A DNA stretch of 64,000 bases from Antedon mediterranea (taxonomy: Eukaryota > Echinodermata > Crinoidea > Comatulida > Antedonidae), in the NCBI RefSeq assembly GCF_964355755.1, contig NC_092670.1, positions 5,667,001-5,731,000 of the forward strand. The letters run 5' to 3'. The notes below the pieces were generated by a model. The model saw only the letters and a list, made by a program, of their open reading frames with translations, had not been told where the DNA came from and made no database searches. Shown here one piece after another: positions 10,308 through 21,643 of this stretch; the stretch's first letter is position 1, and each line of letters starts with the position of its first letter. Made by a program: the position numbers and the translations under genes.

Positions 10308-10424
10308 GTAAACAATCCGTAAGCATTGATAATTCATATCCTGGCCAACAGTCGCACTGAAATCCTCCAAATGTGTTGGTACAAACTTGGGCACATCCAC
10401 CATTATTTGTCCAACACTCATTTA
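10308..10424 (-). CDS. EMI/EGF membrane protein, calcium-binding EGF exon
   Basis: 117-nt phase 1-1 exon; acceptor TTTTCACTAG|, donor TTAC|GTACGT. It reads [29 protein letters not shown], then a last cysteine (DC). The split first codon together with the preceding exon gives Leu rather than the usual Asp/Val before NEC. Confidence 0.85.
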
Positions 10425-10885
10425 CTAGTGAAAAATGAAAAAAAAACTATTTGAATTCCTTTCTCTCCGTTATAGAAGAATTGATTGTATAAAATGGCTA
10501 ATAGGTTCTAAAAAATCGCATAACATGTCTGGTTGTAATGACCAATAATAACATTCATGAAACTGACAATTAGGCGAAGAATGTGTGGACGAAGCGACAA
10601 GATTTAAGTAGCAAACATTCGCTAATCACCCGAAACATGATCGTATCAGCGAAGAGTAAAATTCTACTTATACCTCATCATACCTAGCGACAACATGTAG
10701 CATGCATTGAAGACCTACATATTCTTCTGACACCAACCTACAACCTATGATGAACTTGTATTTTGAAGCCTTTCTGCTTACTAGCTTACAACATGTTTCA
10801 GTGACGTAGTGTATTGATCTGTACACTGTTATAAAAGTAAAAATATGCGCACTGGGTATATTAACTGCTGTTTAAGTCTACTTAC

Positions 10886-10978
10886 AATCATCGCATGCGT
10901 CTCCTACATAATTCTCTTGACATTCACAATAATCTGGAGCCGTGCACGTTCCGTGAACACATGGTGGATCACACACAG
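10886..10978 (-). CDS. EMI/EGF membrane protein, short non-calcium EGF exon
   Basis: 93-nt phase 1-1 exon; acceptor TATATAG|, donor GATT|GTAAGT. The module is AVCDPPCVHGTC, then CECQENYVGDAC, very similar to the exon at 9888-9983, so the two are probably old duplicates. Confidence 0.87.
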
Positions 10979-11071
10979 CTATATAGTAAAACAATCACAA
11001 TTTATCATTGTAAATCATTTACTATCTTTACCTTGATGAGAGAGTGTCTTAAGTTGATGCACTGACAGAGG

Positions 11072-11851
11072 GGGTGTCTAGAAAACTCAGATCTCAGATA
11101 TATCTGAGTTTTCTAGATCTAGAAAACTCAGATATCAAATGGATCGTTCCATTATTATTAGAGGGTAGCATAGTTGAAATACTACACAGTATTATACGTT
11201 TTCTTACTAATAATAATAATGATTGTAACTTGTAGTAGCAGCCTACGACTTAAATCATAAAGAGATACAGTATACACCTTTTAAAGTGTAGGCTTAGCAT
11301 TTAGGCCTAGCTAAGCAAACTCCATTCAAGGCTCAACGTGTGGGCGCTATCGCGATGTATCGCGAAGCGTAGGCCTGGTCCTACAGTACTAGACTAGAAG
11401 TGGTCAACTCGTACCCAAAATAACTCGTACCTATTCCCAAATTGGCTAACTCGTACCTCAACCAACTCGTACCCACACCAACTCGTACATACCTCATTTT
11501 AAAGCCTACATTTTAACGGTAACATGCCCTGTATTTTCTTTATGATTTAAGCCGTAGGCCGCTTCTACATGTTACAATATTAGTAAGAAAACGTACACAG
11601 TCAGTTTTAATAATACTCTAGTATTTCAAATGACCTACCTGCTGATTATTAATGGAATGATCCAAATGACCTACCAACCAATCAAATGATGATCTGAGTT
11701 TTCTCTAGTTCCATTTTGGAACTAGAAAAGTCAGATATTGATATCTGAGTTTTCTAGATCTAGAAAAGTCAGATATCTGAGTTTTCTAGATCTAGAAAAC
11801 TTAGATATATCTGAGATCTGAGTTTTCTAGATCTGAGTTTTCTAGACACCC
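11072..11851. mobile_element. Fold-back element, family F2, with direct target duplication
   Basis: Begins GGGTGTCTAGAAAACTCAG and ends with its exact complement. CTGACAGAGG is present directly at 11062-11071 and 11852-11861 (10 bp; 8-10 depending on which G belongs to the element). The arms contain mirrored copies of TCTAGATCTAGAAAACTCAG-like units, then a longer shared stretch (GAAATACTA...CGTTTTCTTACTAATA). The centre (11405-11500) holds five copies of an AACTCGTACC motif. No coding frame seen. Confidence 0.85.
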
Positions 11852-12222
11852 CTGACAGAGGACATGATCCGTAGCGTAATGAACAATGTATCAATTCGTT
11901 GGAGTCGGCGCTATACAAGAACTTGTATATTACATTACAGTACCCCTTTCCACACTGTTTGGTTCGGGTTGATAACATTTATTTATGCAATAGAAATAAA
12001 AGTAATAACAACATAACAATTTAAAAAACTGTAGGCCTATTCATTTTTTTACAATAACATTTGGATGAGCATAAGTTTTCTTGTTTTTAGTAGTTTATTT
12101 AAACAAAACTTGCTCTTATTAGTTTTACTACATGCGATCTTTGAAATTTAAATACAACAATGTCTCAATTAATGATAGTGGTAGATGTGACGATTTGTGG
12201 TCTGTACTTTGCAAATGCCTAC

Positions 12223-12342
12223 CTTCGCATTGTCTATCATCATTCTCTACATAACCAGTACGACATCGGCAATAATAACTTCCGACAGTGTTGATACAGA
12301 TATGATGACAGCCACCATTGGTGGCACTGCATTCATTGATAT
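12223..12342 (-). CDS. EMI/EGF membrane protein, calcium-binding EGF exon, copy 3 of a triplicated exon
   Basis: 120-nt phase 1-1 exon, acceptor ATTTTCAAAG|, donor GAAG|GTAGGC. It encodes [33 protein letters not shown], then RQCE: a full calcium-binding EGF consensus, including an Asn/aromatic pair before the fifth cysteine. It is almost identical to the exons at 12631 and 13038, together with the surrounding intron. Confidence 0.92.
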
Positions 12343-12630
12343 CTTTGAAAATATAACCACATACGGTAGTTAGCATAAATTAAAACGGTTACTGTAGTGC
12401 AAATGACAGTACTATCGGTAGAGGTAAAATTAATATAATAATATCCCCATCGTAAACAATAGTAATAGCATTAACAGTAGCAGCAGCATGTTTTTAGTAG
12501 TTTATTTAAACACAACTTGCTCTTATTATTTTTACTACATGCGATCTTTGAAGTTTAAATACAACAATGTCTCAATTAATGATAGTGGTAGATGAGACGA
12601 TTTGTGGTCTGTACTAATACAAATGCCTAC

Positions 12631-12750
12631 CTTCGCATTGTCTATCATCATTCTCTGCATAACCAGTACGACATCGGCAATAATAACTTCCGACAGTGTT
12701 GATACAGATATGATGACAGCCACCATTGGTGGCACTGCATTCATTGATAT
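12631..12750 (-). CDS. EMI/EGF membrane protein, calcium-binding EGF exon, copy 2 of a triplicated exon
   Basis: Same splice sites and length as its neighbours. The only coding change I see is Ala for Val in GYAEND. The frame is intact across all 120 nt. A nearby longer frame in another register (12535-12768) is a shadow. Confidence 0.92.
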
Positions 12751-13037
12751 CTTTGAAAATATAACCACATTCGGTAGTTAGCATAAATTAAAACGGTTAC
12801 TGTAGTGCAAATGACAGTACTATCGGTAGAGGCAAAATTAATATAATAATATCCCCATCGTAAACAATAGTAATAGCGTTAACAGTAGCAGCAGCATGTT
12901 TTTAGTAGTTTATTTAAACACAACTTGCTCTTATTATTTTTACTACATGCGATCTTTGAAGTTTAAATACTACAATGTCTCAATTAATGATAGTGGTAGA
13001 TGTGACGATTGGTGGTCTGTACTTTGCAAATGCCTAC

Positions 13038-13157
13038 CTTCGCATTGTCTATCATCATTCTCTACATAACCAGTACGACATCGGCAATAATAACTTCCGA
13101 CAGTGTTGATACAGATATGATGACAGCCACCATTGGTGGCACTGCATTCATTGATAT
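13038..13157 (-). CDS. EMI/EGF membrane protein, calcium-binding EGF exon, copy 1 of a triplicated exon
   Basis: First of the three in transcript order, identical in protein to the copy at 12223. It receives the splice from the exon at 21505 across an 8.3-kb intron that holds the paired fold-back elements; the phase (G|AT giving Asp) is kept. Confidence 0.92.
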
Positions 13158-13283
13158 CTTTGAAAATATAACCACATACGGTAGTTAGCATAAATTAAAA
13201 CGGTTACTGTAGTGCAAATGACAGTACTATCGGTAGAGGCAAAATTAATATAATAATATCCCCATCGTAAACAATAGTAATAG

Positions 13284-13400
13284 CATTAACAGTAGCAGCA
13301 GCATTAACAGTAGAAGCAGCATTAACAGTAGCAGCAGCATTAACAGTAGAAGCAGCATTAACAGTAGCAGCAGCAAAAGCACCACCAGCAGCAATAGCAA
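13284..13400. repeat. 18-bp minisatellite (ATTAACAGTAGCAGCAGC)
   Basis: About five to six imperfect copies alternating GTAGCAGCAGC and GTAGAAGCAGC. The two earlier 407-bp units have one copy at the equivalent place, so it expanded only in the third unit. The long minus frames here (poly-Leu or Ala/Thr) are products of the repeat, not genes. Confidence 0.9.
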
Positions 13401-13926
13401 CAATGACTGCAATAGCAACAGCAACATAAATAGAAGCAACATAAATATACCGCAACAGCAAAACACAACCAGCAGCAACAGACAGACAGCTCCATCACAA
13501 AGTCGACCACGATTTTATTTCGGTATGGTATTTAAACCTTTATGAAGCGCCGCCGCTAGTACGCTGTTTTAATCATATCGGTTGCGTTTGATATCGATCG
13601 CGTTGTTACTTTGGTCGCGCTAAATGTCGTGTTTATCCTACAGTATTAGTACACATACACTTAATAACATACTACATAATATGTGCTTTTTAAAAATCAT
13701 TTAAAAAATAGTTCCTTGTTTTAAAAATTTTCTAAAAAGATTTAAAGTTTCGAAAATGTTAATCTAAAATTAGTTACCATAGCCACAATTATACGAATCT
13801 TTCTTCAACAATAACACAAAACAACTTCGAATACCGCACTGTATGATACCGTATTACTATGCCTACATTTTATGGCTTAAGGGCTGTCGAATCACCTTTT
13901 TTCACGTACGCATGTGAATCCTGTAC
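13401..13926. other. Intron, nothing distinctive
   Basis: AT-rich intron sequence with a residual CAG/CAA-rich edge to about 13480. No coding or repeat signal beyond that. Confidence 0.5.
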
Positions 13927-15980
13927 GGTTCTAGGACACCTACCCCCTAGACAGTTACCCCCCGGATGTTTACCACCCGGACAACTACCCCCTTAGGACA
14001 ACTACCCCCCGGACAACTACCCCCGGACAACTACCCCCTTAGGACAACTACCCCCTTAGGATAACAACCCCCCGGACAACTACCCCCCGGACAACCACCC
14101 CCTTAGGACAACTACCCCCTTAGGACAACTACCCCCCGGTCAACTACCCCCCGGTCAACTACCCCCCGGTCAACTACCCCCCCCCCCCAATCTAAAAGTA
14201 GACAAATATATAGGACCGGTTTCTGTAAAAATGAAATCATCTGTTTTTAACGGGTGTTTCGAAACTAGAGACCCGAGACCAGAGACCTGACACGAGACCC
14301 AATACGAAAAGGGAGACCTATATTTGGTCTCCCTTTTCGTATATTAGGGTCTCCCTTTTCGTATAGTGTGGTCTCTTTTTTCGTATAGTGGGGTCTCCCT
14401 TTTCTTATAGTGGGTCTCCCTTTTCGTATATTTGGGTCTCCCATTTCGTATATTTGGGTCTCCCTTTTCGTATATTTGGTCTCCCTTTTCGTATATTTAG
14501 GTCTCCCTTTTCGTATATTAGGGTCTCCCTTTTCGTATAGTGGGGTCTCCCTTTTCGTATAGTGGGGTCTCCCTTTTCGTACGTGGGTCTCCCTTTTCGT
14601 ATATTTAGGTCTCCCTTTTCGTATTGGGTCTCGGGTCTCATGGTCTCTGGTCTCGGGTCTCTAGTTTCGAAACACCCGTTTTTAACCGATTATTCTGTTT
14701 AACAGCACGCTAGGCCCTAGATGTGCTAGATTTAAAGTACCGTATTTATTGAAAAAAACGGCCTGGGCTGTTTATTGTTTAGGTGGTTTTTAGGTGGACA
14801 TTTATTGGAAGAAAGTTGTTTATTCAATGGGAGAGGGTATAATCTAATGGAAATAGACGCCGATTATTCCATATGATGTGTCATGGGAGTGACATGGTCA
14901 CCGTTTATTTGAGGGGAATTTATTTAAAGATCGCCGTTTATTCGGTGAGTGAACATTGAGGTCAAATATCAAAAGTGATATTATTCTTCAAGTGTACAAA
15001 AATACAAATGACAAATTTGAGACAAAAATTAATTCTTTTAAGACCAGTGGTTATCGAAGCATTGTCCTGACGCAAAAATTATTATTATTATTAGCGAACC
15101 CAGTCTTTACAGTAAATACAGGGAGTACTATATAATACGTTCGACTATCCTATGATCATGTGTGACAATCTTCAGTTTATACCAGGCTATATTTATGTTC
15201 AATCTTTTACTTTTGTTTACAATAATGAATAGTAATTCGTCAAAGTAACGAATTGAAATATAGTTATTAATTCCTATTATCGGCTGTTGCAGAGTCAGGT
15301 TGTTGAATGGTCTGGGTGGTAGTTGTCCGTCCGGGGGGTAGTTGTTCTAAAGGGATAGTTTTCTGGGTGATAGTTGTCCAGGGGTTAGTTGTCCTACGGA
15401 GGTAGTTGTCCTAAAAGATTATTTGCCCTCGGAGTATTTTCCAGGTCCAGAAGGTAGTTGTCCTACGGGGAGTATTGTGTCAGAGGCAGTTGTTCGCGGG
15501 GTAATTACCCGGGGGGGGGGGGGGTAATTCTCTGGGGGTAATTGTCAAGGGTAAATTGTTCCTAGGGGTAATTGTCCGGGGGTAGTTGTCCAGGGGTTAG
15601 TTGTCCTACGGAGGTAGTTGTCCTAAAAGATTATTTGCCCTCGGAGTATTGTCCAGGAAGTAGTTGTCCTACGGGGAGTATTGTGTCAGAGGTAGTTGTC
15701 CGCGGGGTAATTACCCGGGGAGGAGGGGGTAATTGTCCGGGGGGTAATTGTCCGGGGGGTAATTGTTCCTAGGGGGTAATTGTCCGGGGGGTAGTTGTCC
15801 AGGGGGTAGTTGTCCTAAGGGGGTAGTTGTCCTAAGGGGGTAGTTGTCCGGGGGGTATTTGTCCGGGGGGTAGTTGTCCTAAAGGGGTAGTTGTCCTAAG
15901 GGGGTAGTGATCCAGGTGGTGGTTGTCCGGGGGGTAGTTTTCCGGGGGGTAAATGTCCAGGGGGTGAATATCCGGATACG
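13927..15980. mobile_element. 2.05-kb fold-back element, family F1, left arm of a giant inverted pair
   Basis: Starts GGTTCTAGGACACC; its other end, read inward, starts CGTATCCGGATATTC, the same two ends as the element at 8125-9344. Minisatellite of GGACAACTACCCCC-like units lies at 13930-14190 and the complementary GGGGGTAGTTGTCC units at 15300-15970, so the element folds on itself. Between them lie an F2 insertion (14252-14677) and a unique part (about 14690-15300). Flanks end in TGTACG on both sides (6 of 8 bases match), a possible old target duplication. Confidence 0.8.
14252..14677. mobile_element. F2 fold-back element nested in the left arm, 9-bp target duplication
   Basis: Begins GGGTGTTTCGAAACTAGAG and ends with the complement. 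GTTTTTAAC flanks it directly at 14243-14251 and 14678-14686. The interior is a tandem of GGGTCTCCCTTTTCGTATA-like units, about 14 copies in one orientation with two at the left end in the other. The 78-codon minus frame across it is a repeat artefact. Confidence 0.88.
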
Positions 15981-16067
15981 ATTGTACGTCATTGCGGCGT
16001 CCAAACGTACCATGACTTGAGATGCGATGGGTATTCCACTCATTTGTCACCGTGTCCAGTTCATCCT

Positions 16068-16366
16068 TTAAAAAAAGGCAAATATAATACTGTCATAGAT
16101 AAAATTAAATGGATCTTCTCCTCCAGGTGCCAGTATAATGATATAAAACAATGACATATCATTATCCTCATAATGGATCTTCATTCTATCATCTGTTTGT
16201 TTGTGACTACAAGTTGACAACAATCTTTTGCATATTTTTAAATGCCAATACATAGTTTCATTACTTTTGTATAATATGTCTAGCTTTCCTGAAAACACCC
16301 TTGTGTAGTATGATTTTATCATGATAACTTCTGATGCTTTTATTGTCAATGCATTCAGTACCTAAA
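16068..16366 (-). other. Possible exon or captured gene fragment
   Basis: The minus strand stays open for about 95 codons after a plausible acceptor (GACATGTTTTAG, ending near 16367). It reads KSYYTRVFSGKLDILYKSNE, then NETMYWHLKICKRLLSTC, then a hydrophobic IIILAPGG. Composition looks more coding-like than neighbouring frames, but there is no recognisable domain and no partner exon. It may be an exon fragment carried between the inverted elements, or chance. Confidence 0.25.
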
Positions 16367-16463
16367 ACATGTCAAAGTTTCTAGTCGTATTGATAATAAA
16401 TCTCCAGAAACATATATTGTTTTATTATCTACTGTACACTGGGAACAGACGTGTATAATATAC

Positions 16464-16504
16464 ACCGACAAAACTTATACATATTATGTATAAGTTTTGT
16501 CGGT
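16464..16504. repeat. Perfect 20-bp inverted repeat with 1-bp centre
   Basis: ACCGACAAAACTTATACATA at 16464-16483 is followed after one base by its exact reverse complement at 16485-16504. It could extrude as a cruciform or be a short element end pair. No coding context. Confidence 0.9.
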
Positions 16505-19289
16505 AACATTAAAAAATATTATGCAACAGTGTTACGGAATAATGACAATGAATTGGTCTATTATAGTTGTCTCTGATACCTTTTAGTACATGATTGTACT
16601 TGCACCAGGATAGAATGAGGTTTAATCCAGTTATTATTCTTATTATATTAATTATTATTTTTTTTATCTGGGGTGTATTTATTTGATTATACATGTTACC
16701 ATTATTACACCCAAACAAAATAAACGCCTTCCCTGAACATTTAAATGCCCGGGCCTTTTATTCGGGTAACTTCTAGCATTCTTAACTGTTGAGCTCGAGT
16801 ATTTATTCGAATTAACACCCTCTTTGAATAAAAGCCTTCCTCAAATAAACGCCACCATTCCCTCCAATAGAACATCATGTGGAATAAACGCTCCTCCACA
16901 TGCATTTACAAAATAATTGTATCACAACACATTTCATTAACTACCATAATCTACAATTTACCAAGCATTTTGACATAATTTTATCATCTTTTGATATTAA
17001 TTGTGCTGTATTTTTTTACATCTAGGTGGTATTTATTTGATTATACATGTTACCATATTATACCCCAAATAATGATGCCTCCCCTCCCCCTAAAAACCCT
17101 TTTGAACAATAAATGCCCAGGGCGTTTAATCGGATACACATGGCAAGTTACTTCTAGCATTCTGAAAAGAACTGTTGAGCTTGACGTTTACATCAAAATG
17201 TTCTCGTGGACAGCAATAACTAGTAGGCCTACTTGAAATTGAAACAATTTAAAGTATCAGTTATTGCATAACATTACTGTCTAAGGATAGGATAAGTTGT
17301 GTAGAGATATGTTTTTTGTTTGAAACATTAGTAATAGTATTTTCTGTTCATCTTTTAACCACATTTTCTATTACAATGAATGTAAATATGTATATTTCGA
17401 ACAATTTGATACCAAATTTAAGTTTCTATGACCAGTACTTACAGAGATATGAAGATGCCCTGGTATGTGGGTCAAAGGTCAGAAATGGCATTTCTGATCA
17501 TTTTTTACTAAAATGCCCCATTAGACGGAATATAAATGCATGCCTTCTGAACATTTTGAGATCAAAATTGACTTGCTGCGACCAGTGGTTGCCGAGATAC
17601 AAGTACCTTTATTTATTTGTTCATATAACCCTTGACCCTGACCCTTTGACCTTTGTAAAATTTTTCAAAATGTGTGTAAGAAATAACAAAATATATATTT
17701 CGAACAATTTAAAACCAAATTCAAGTGTCTACGACCAGTAGTTACGGAGATAAATACATGCCCTGTGTTGTGGGTCAAAGGTCAGAAATGGCATTTCCGG
17801 TCATTTTTAACTAAAATGTCCCATTAGACTGAATATAAATGTATACCTTCTGATCAATTTGAGACCAAAATTACTTCGCTGTGACCAGTGGTTGTTGAGA
17901 TTTAAGGACATATTGGCGTTTGGTCTTCTTATGACCTTTCACCCTGACCTTTTGACCTTTCGCCACATTTTCAAAATGTGTAACCAAGCCAAAAATGATT
18001 GTTTGACCACCCTAAACCAATTTCTGAAGTCAAATTCTCTGGACCTCAAAGTGCATACGAAAGTTGATCTAGCTACTAGAGTATTTTTAGATGAAATGAG
18101 AAAACTGCACAGATTTTGACCAACCATTTTCATATGATAAAAGCTCTGAAAATCATACATAATTCAAAACAACCTAATCATAAACAATGAAATACAATAT
18201 TAATTAGCTGGAGAATTTAGGCCCGTGCGTAGGACATTAGTTTTTTTAATGATAAAACTAAAAATCTTCCCAAATATCATTAAATTAATATAGAGAACCA
18301 ACAAAAAATTTCTGAAAATTTTAATATTTTTTTCACCGATGTATCAAAAAACCTTCAGTCCCTAAGAAAAAAGCTTTGGTACTGACTCGGAACAATGTAA
18401 TGTATCAACAAAACAAACTCCGGTTCACAAGCATACTTAGCATTGTGACATGTGTAACAATGTTTATAGCTTGCTATATGCAGACGATAGTGCTTAATGT
18501 CAAGTAGGCCTAGATCCGATATATAAGTACTTGAATCATGTAATGATTGGTTGGTTGATAATAAATTATAAATATAGGAAAAAACTAGGCTATTTTATTT
18601 TGAACAATTCACAGATAAAAACAAGTAAATAAGTTCTCGATTTGTTGTAACGGAACTTAAAATAAATTACATAGGCTTATCACCTGATCAGTCGTTAAAT
18701 AGTGGAAATGTTGTTAGTACAATGTTAGACAAAAAACATTGTGCAAGACAAAATTTTGTTTATAGAAAAGCATCATTTCTTAATCAATACGCTAGTAAAC
18801 GTTATGTTCATCATGCATGGTATTATATTCTGCAAGTTCAAAGAAAAAAGTAATGCAGAATAATAGTATTATTATTATATAGTCTGTTATAATTATACTG
18901 AATGAATTAATGACCAAGATATGTTGGACAAAATTAAGTTTATTAATTAATGTTGTAGATAGTTGTACAATTTAAGTTATACACAGTCCATAGTTGCAGA
19001 GAAGATTTATTCTTTAAATACAAATGTGTAAAATGTAATAACAATGCCTTGCACTAGTCTTTGCACTCATTCAAGATGCCATACAGCTCACTATGTCGGT
19101 CGGTTGGTCGGATGGTCGGTTGGTCGGTAAACAAATTTTAGCACGCGACTGCAGCCATGTATATGGCCTTGTTTAAGATCAACTAAGAATAGCCCACTCA
19201 AACCACCCTCAAACAGCATCTCAAATTCAATGATTGAAGGTTGTAATCCTGATCCCGAGATCCCGATTCTATAAATAATGATTCATTTC

Positions 19290-21327
19290 CGTATCCGGAT
19301 ATTCACCCCCTGGACATTTACCCCCCGGAAAACTACCCCCCGGACAACCACCACCTGGATCACTACCCCCTTAGGACAACTACCCCTTTAGGACAACTAC
19401 CCCCGGACAAATACCCCCCGGACAACTACCCCCTTAGGACAACTACCCCCTTAGGACAACTACCCCCTGGACAACTACCCCCCGGACAATTACCCCCTAG
19501 GAACAATTACCCCCCGGACAATTACCCCCCGGACAATTACCCCCTCCTCCACGGGTAATTACCCCGCGGACAACTACCTCTGACACAATACTCCCCGTAG
19601 GACAACTACTTCCTGGACAATACTCCGAGGGCAAATAATCTTTTAGGACAACTACCTCCGTAGGACAACTAACCCCTGGACAACTACCCCCGGACAATTA
19701 CCCCTAGGAACAATTTACCCTTGACAATTACCCCCAGAGAATTACCCCCCCCCCCCCCGGGTAATTACCCCGCGGACAACTGCCTCTGACACAATACTCC
19801 CCGTAGGACAACTACCTTCTGGACCTGGAAAATACTCCGAGGGCAAATAATCTTTTAGGACAACTACCTCCGTAGGACAACTAACCCCTGGACAACTACC
19901 ACCCAGAAAACTATCCCTTTAGAACAACTACCCCCCGGACGGACAACTACCACCCAGACCATTCAACAACCTGACTCTGCAACAGCCGATAATAGGAATT
20001 AATAACTATATTTCAATTCGTTACTTTGACGAATTACTATTCATTATTGTAAACAAAAGTAAAAGATTGAACATAAATATAGCCTGGTATAAACTGAAGA
20101 TTGTCACACATGATCATAGGATAGTCGAACGTATTATATAGTACTCCCTGTATTTACTGTAAAGACTGGGTTCGCTAATAATAATAATAATTTTTGCGTC
20201 AGGACAATGCTTCGATAACCACTGGTCTTAAAAGAATTAATTTTTGTCTCAAATTTGTCATTTGTATTTTTGTACACTTGAAGAATAATATCACTTTTGA
20301 TATTTGACCTCAATGTTCACTCACCGAATAAACGGCGATCTTTAAATAAATTCCCCTCAAATAAACGGTGACCATGTCACTCCCATGACACATCATATGG
20401 AATAATCGGCGTCTATTTCCATTAGATTATACCCCCTCCCATTGAATAAACAACTTTCTTCCAATAAATGTCCACCTAAAAACCACCTAAACAATAAACA
20501 GCCCAGGCCGTTTTTTTCAATAAATACGGTACTTTAAATCTAGCACATCTAGGGCCTAGCGTGCTGTTAAACAGAATAATCGGTTAAAAACGGGTGTTTC
20601 GAAACTAGAGACCCGAGACCAGAGACCATGAGACCCGAGACCCAATACGAAAAGGGAGACCTAAATATACGAAAAGGGAGACCCACGTACGAAAAGGGAG
20701 ACCCCACTATACGAAAAGGGAGACCCCACTATACGAAAAGGGAGACCCTAATATACGAAAAGGGAGACCTAAATATACGAAAAGGGAGACCAAATATACG
20801 AAAAGGGAGACCCAAATATACGAAATGGGAGACCCAAATATACGAAAAGGGAGACCCACTATAAGAAAAGGGAGACCCCACTATACGAAAAAAGAGACCA
20901 CACTATACGAAAAGGGAGACCCTAATATACGAAAAGGGAGACCCAAATATAGGTCTCCCTTTTCGTATTGGGTCTCGTGTCAGGTCTCTGGTCTCGGGTC
21001 TCTAGTTTCGAAACACCCGTTAAAAACAGATGATTTCATTTTTACAGAAACCGGTCCTATATATTTGTCTACTTTTAGATTGGGGGGGGGGGGTAGTTGA
21101 CCGGGGGGTAGTTGACCGGGGGGTAGTTGACCGGGGGGTAGTTGTCCTAAGGGGGTAGTTGTCCTAAGGGGGTGGTTGTCCGGGGGGTAGTTGTCCGGGG
21201 GGTTGTTATCCTAAGGGGGTAGTTGTCCGGGGGGTAGTTGTCCGGGGGGTAGTTGTCCTAAGGGGGTAGTTGTCCGGGTGGTAAACATCCGGGGGGTAAC
21301 TGTCTAGGGGGTAGGTGTCCTAGAACC
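19290..21327. mobile_element. 2.04-kb fold-back element, family F1, right arm (mirror of 13927-15980)
   Basis: A near-exact reverse complement of the left arm over its whole length, including the unique part and the nested F2 insertion with its target duplication. It differs mainly by a repeat unit or so in the minisatellites. Its own flanks (ATTCATTTC and TCTACATG) do not match each other, so it may be a copied arm rather than an independent insertion. Confidence 0.85.
20592..21018. mobile_element. F2 fold-back element nested in the right arm
   Basis: Mirror copy of 14252-14677, flanked by GTTAAAAAC at 20583-20591 and 21019-21027. The same insertion point in both arms shows that it predates arm duplication. 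Confidence 0.88.
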
Positions 21328-21504
21328 TCTACATGTTAGAATAATATATTACCCGAGAGCATAATTGATCAATTAGAAATTAAATGGTCCACATTTCAGC
21401 ATCCAAATAAGAGTGTATGGTTTACATACAATTTCGAACTGAAATGCAGATACTGTACTGACATTTCTAAATATTGTTCACAATATGTATTACCGGTAAC
21501 TCAC

Positions 21505-21597
21505 CAGTGCACCGTGGTCCACCAAATCCGGACGAGCATTGACAAGTATTTGGAGACACACATGTTCCACCAACACCACAGCATCGTGAGCATATTG
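21505..21597 (-). CDS. EMI/EGF membrane protein, first EGF exon after the EMI domain
   Basis: 93-nt phase 1-1 exon; a strong polypyrimidine acceptor (T-run then CTAAAAG|) and donor ACTG|GTGAGT. Joined to the EMI exon it reads GCTIPICSRCCGVGGTC and then CQCSSGFGGPRC. The sequence C-x-P-I-C directly after an EMI domain is the usual EMI-to-EGF junction in MEGF-type proteins. Non-calcium, compact EGF type. Confidence 0.9.
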
Positions 21598-21643
21598 CTT
21601 TTAGAAAAAAAAAGATGAGTGCCGTTTTTATAACACGTACCTG

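Larger units (their letters stand above)
12080..13283. repeat. Three tandem ~407-bp units, each holding one EGF exon
   Basis: Exon spacing is 408 and 407 bp, and intron sequence is nearly identical between copies: for example TTTTTAGTAGTTTATTTAAA before each and ACAGTACTATCGGTAGAGG after each. This is a very recent tandem exon duplication by unequal exchange. Confidence 0.95.
15981..19289. other. 3.3-kb centre between the two inverted F1 elements
   Basis: No clear gene. It holds a perfect 20-bp hairpin (16464-16504) and a degenerate piece resembling the arm-specific ATAAACG-rich sequence (16720-16880). A non-coding repeat follows with recurring GACCAGTGGTTG and TTGACCTTT phrases (about 17380-17990), and a GGTCGGTTGGTC short tandem at 19096-19135. 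The plus frames at 17316-17741 and 17859-18119 run through that repeat and I do not call them. Confidence 0.6.

Noticed and set aside
13245-13478. Leu-rich 77-residue minus frame over the CAG/CTG-like tract
   Set aside because: It is a translation of the 18-bp minisatellite; overlapping frames give equally long products.
14405-14641. 78-residue frames rich in YEKGD/RKGRP at 14405 and 20628
   Set aside because: They are translations of the GGGTCTCCCTTTTCGTATA tandem inside the F2 element, not a repeat protein; they have no start context or splice partner.
15572-15772. Cys/Gly-rich frames (CPGGSCPG-type) at 9165, 15572 and 19497
   Set aside because: They come from the GGGGGTAGTTGTCC minisatellite of F1 elements.
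17316-17741. 141-residue plus frame as a protein gene
   Set aside because: It reads through a non-coding repeat whose phrases recur within the same frame and elsewhere in other frames.
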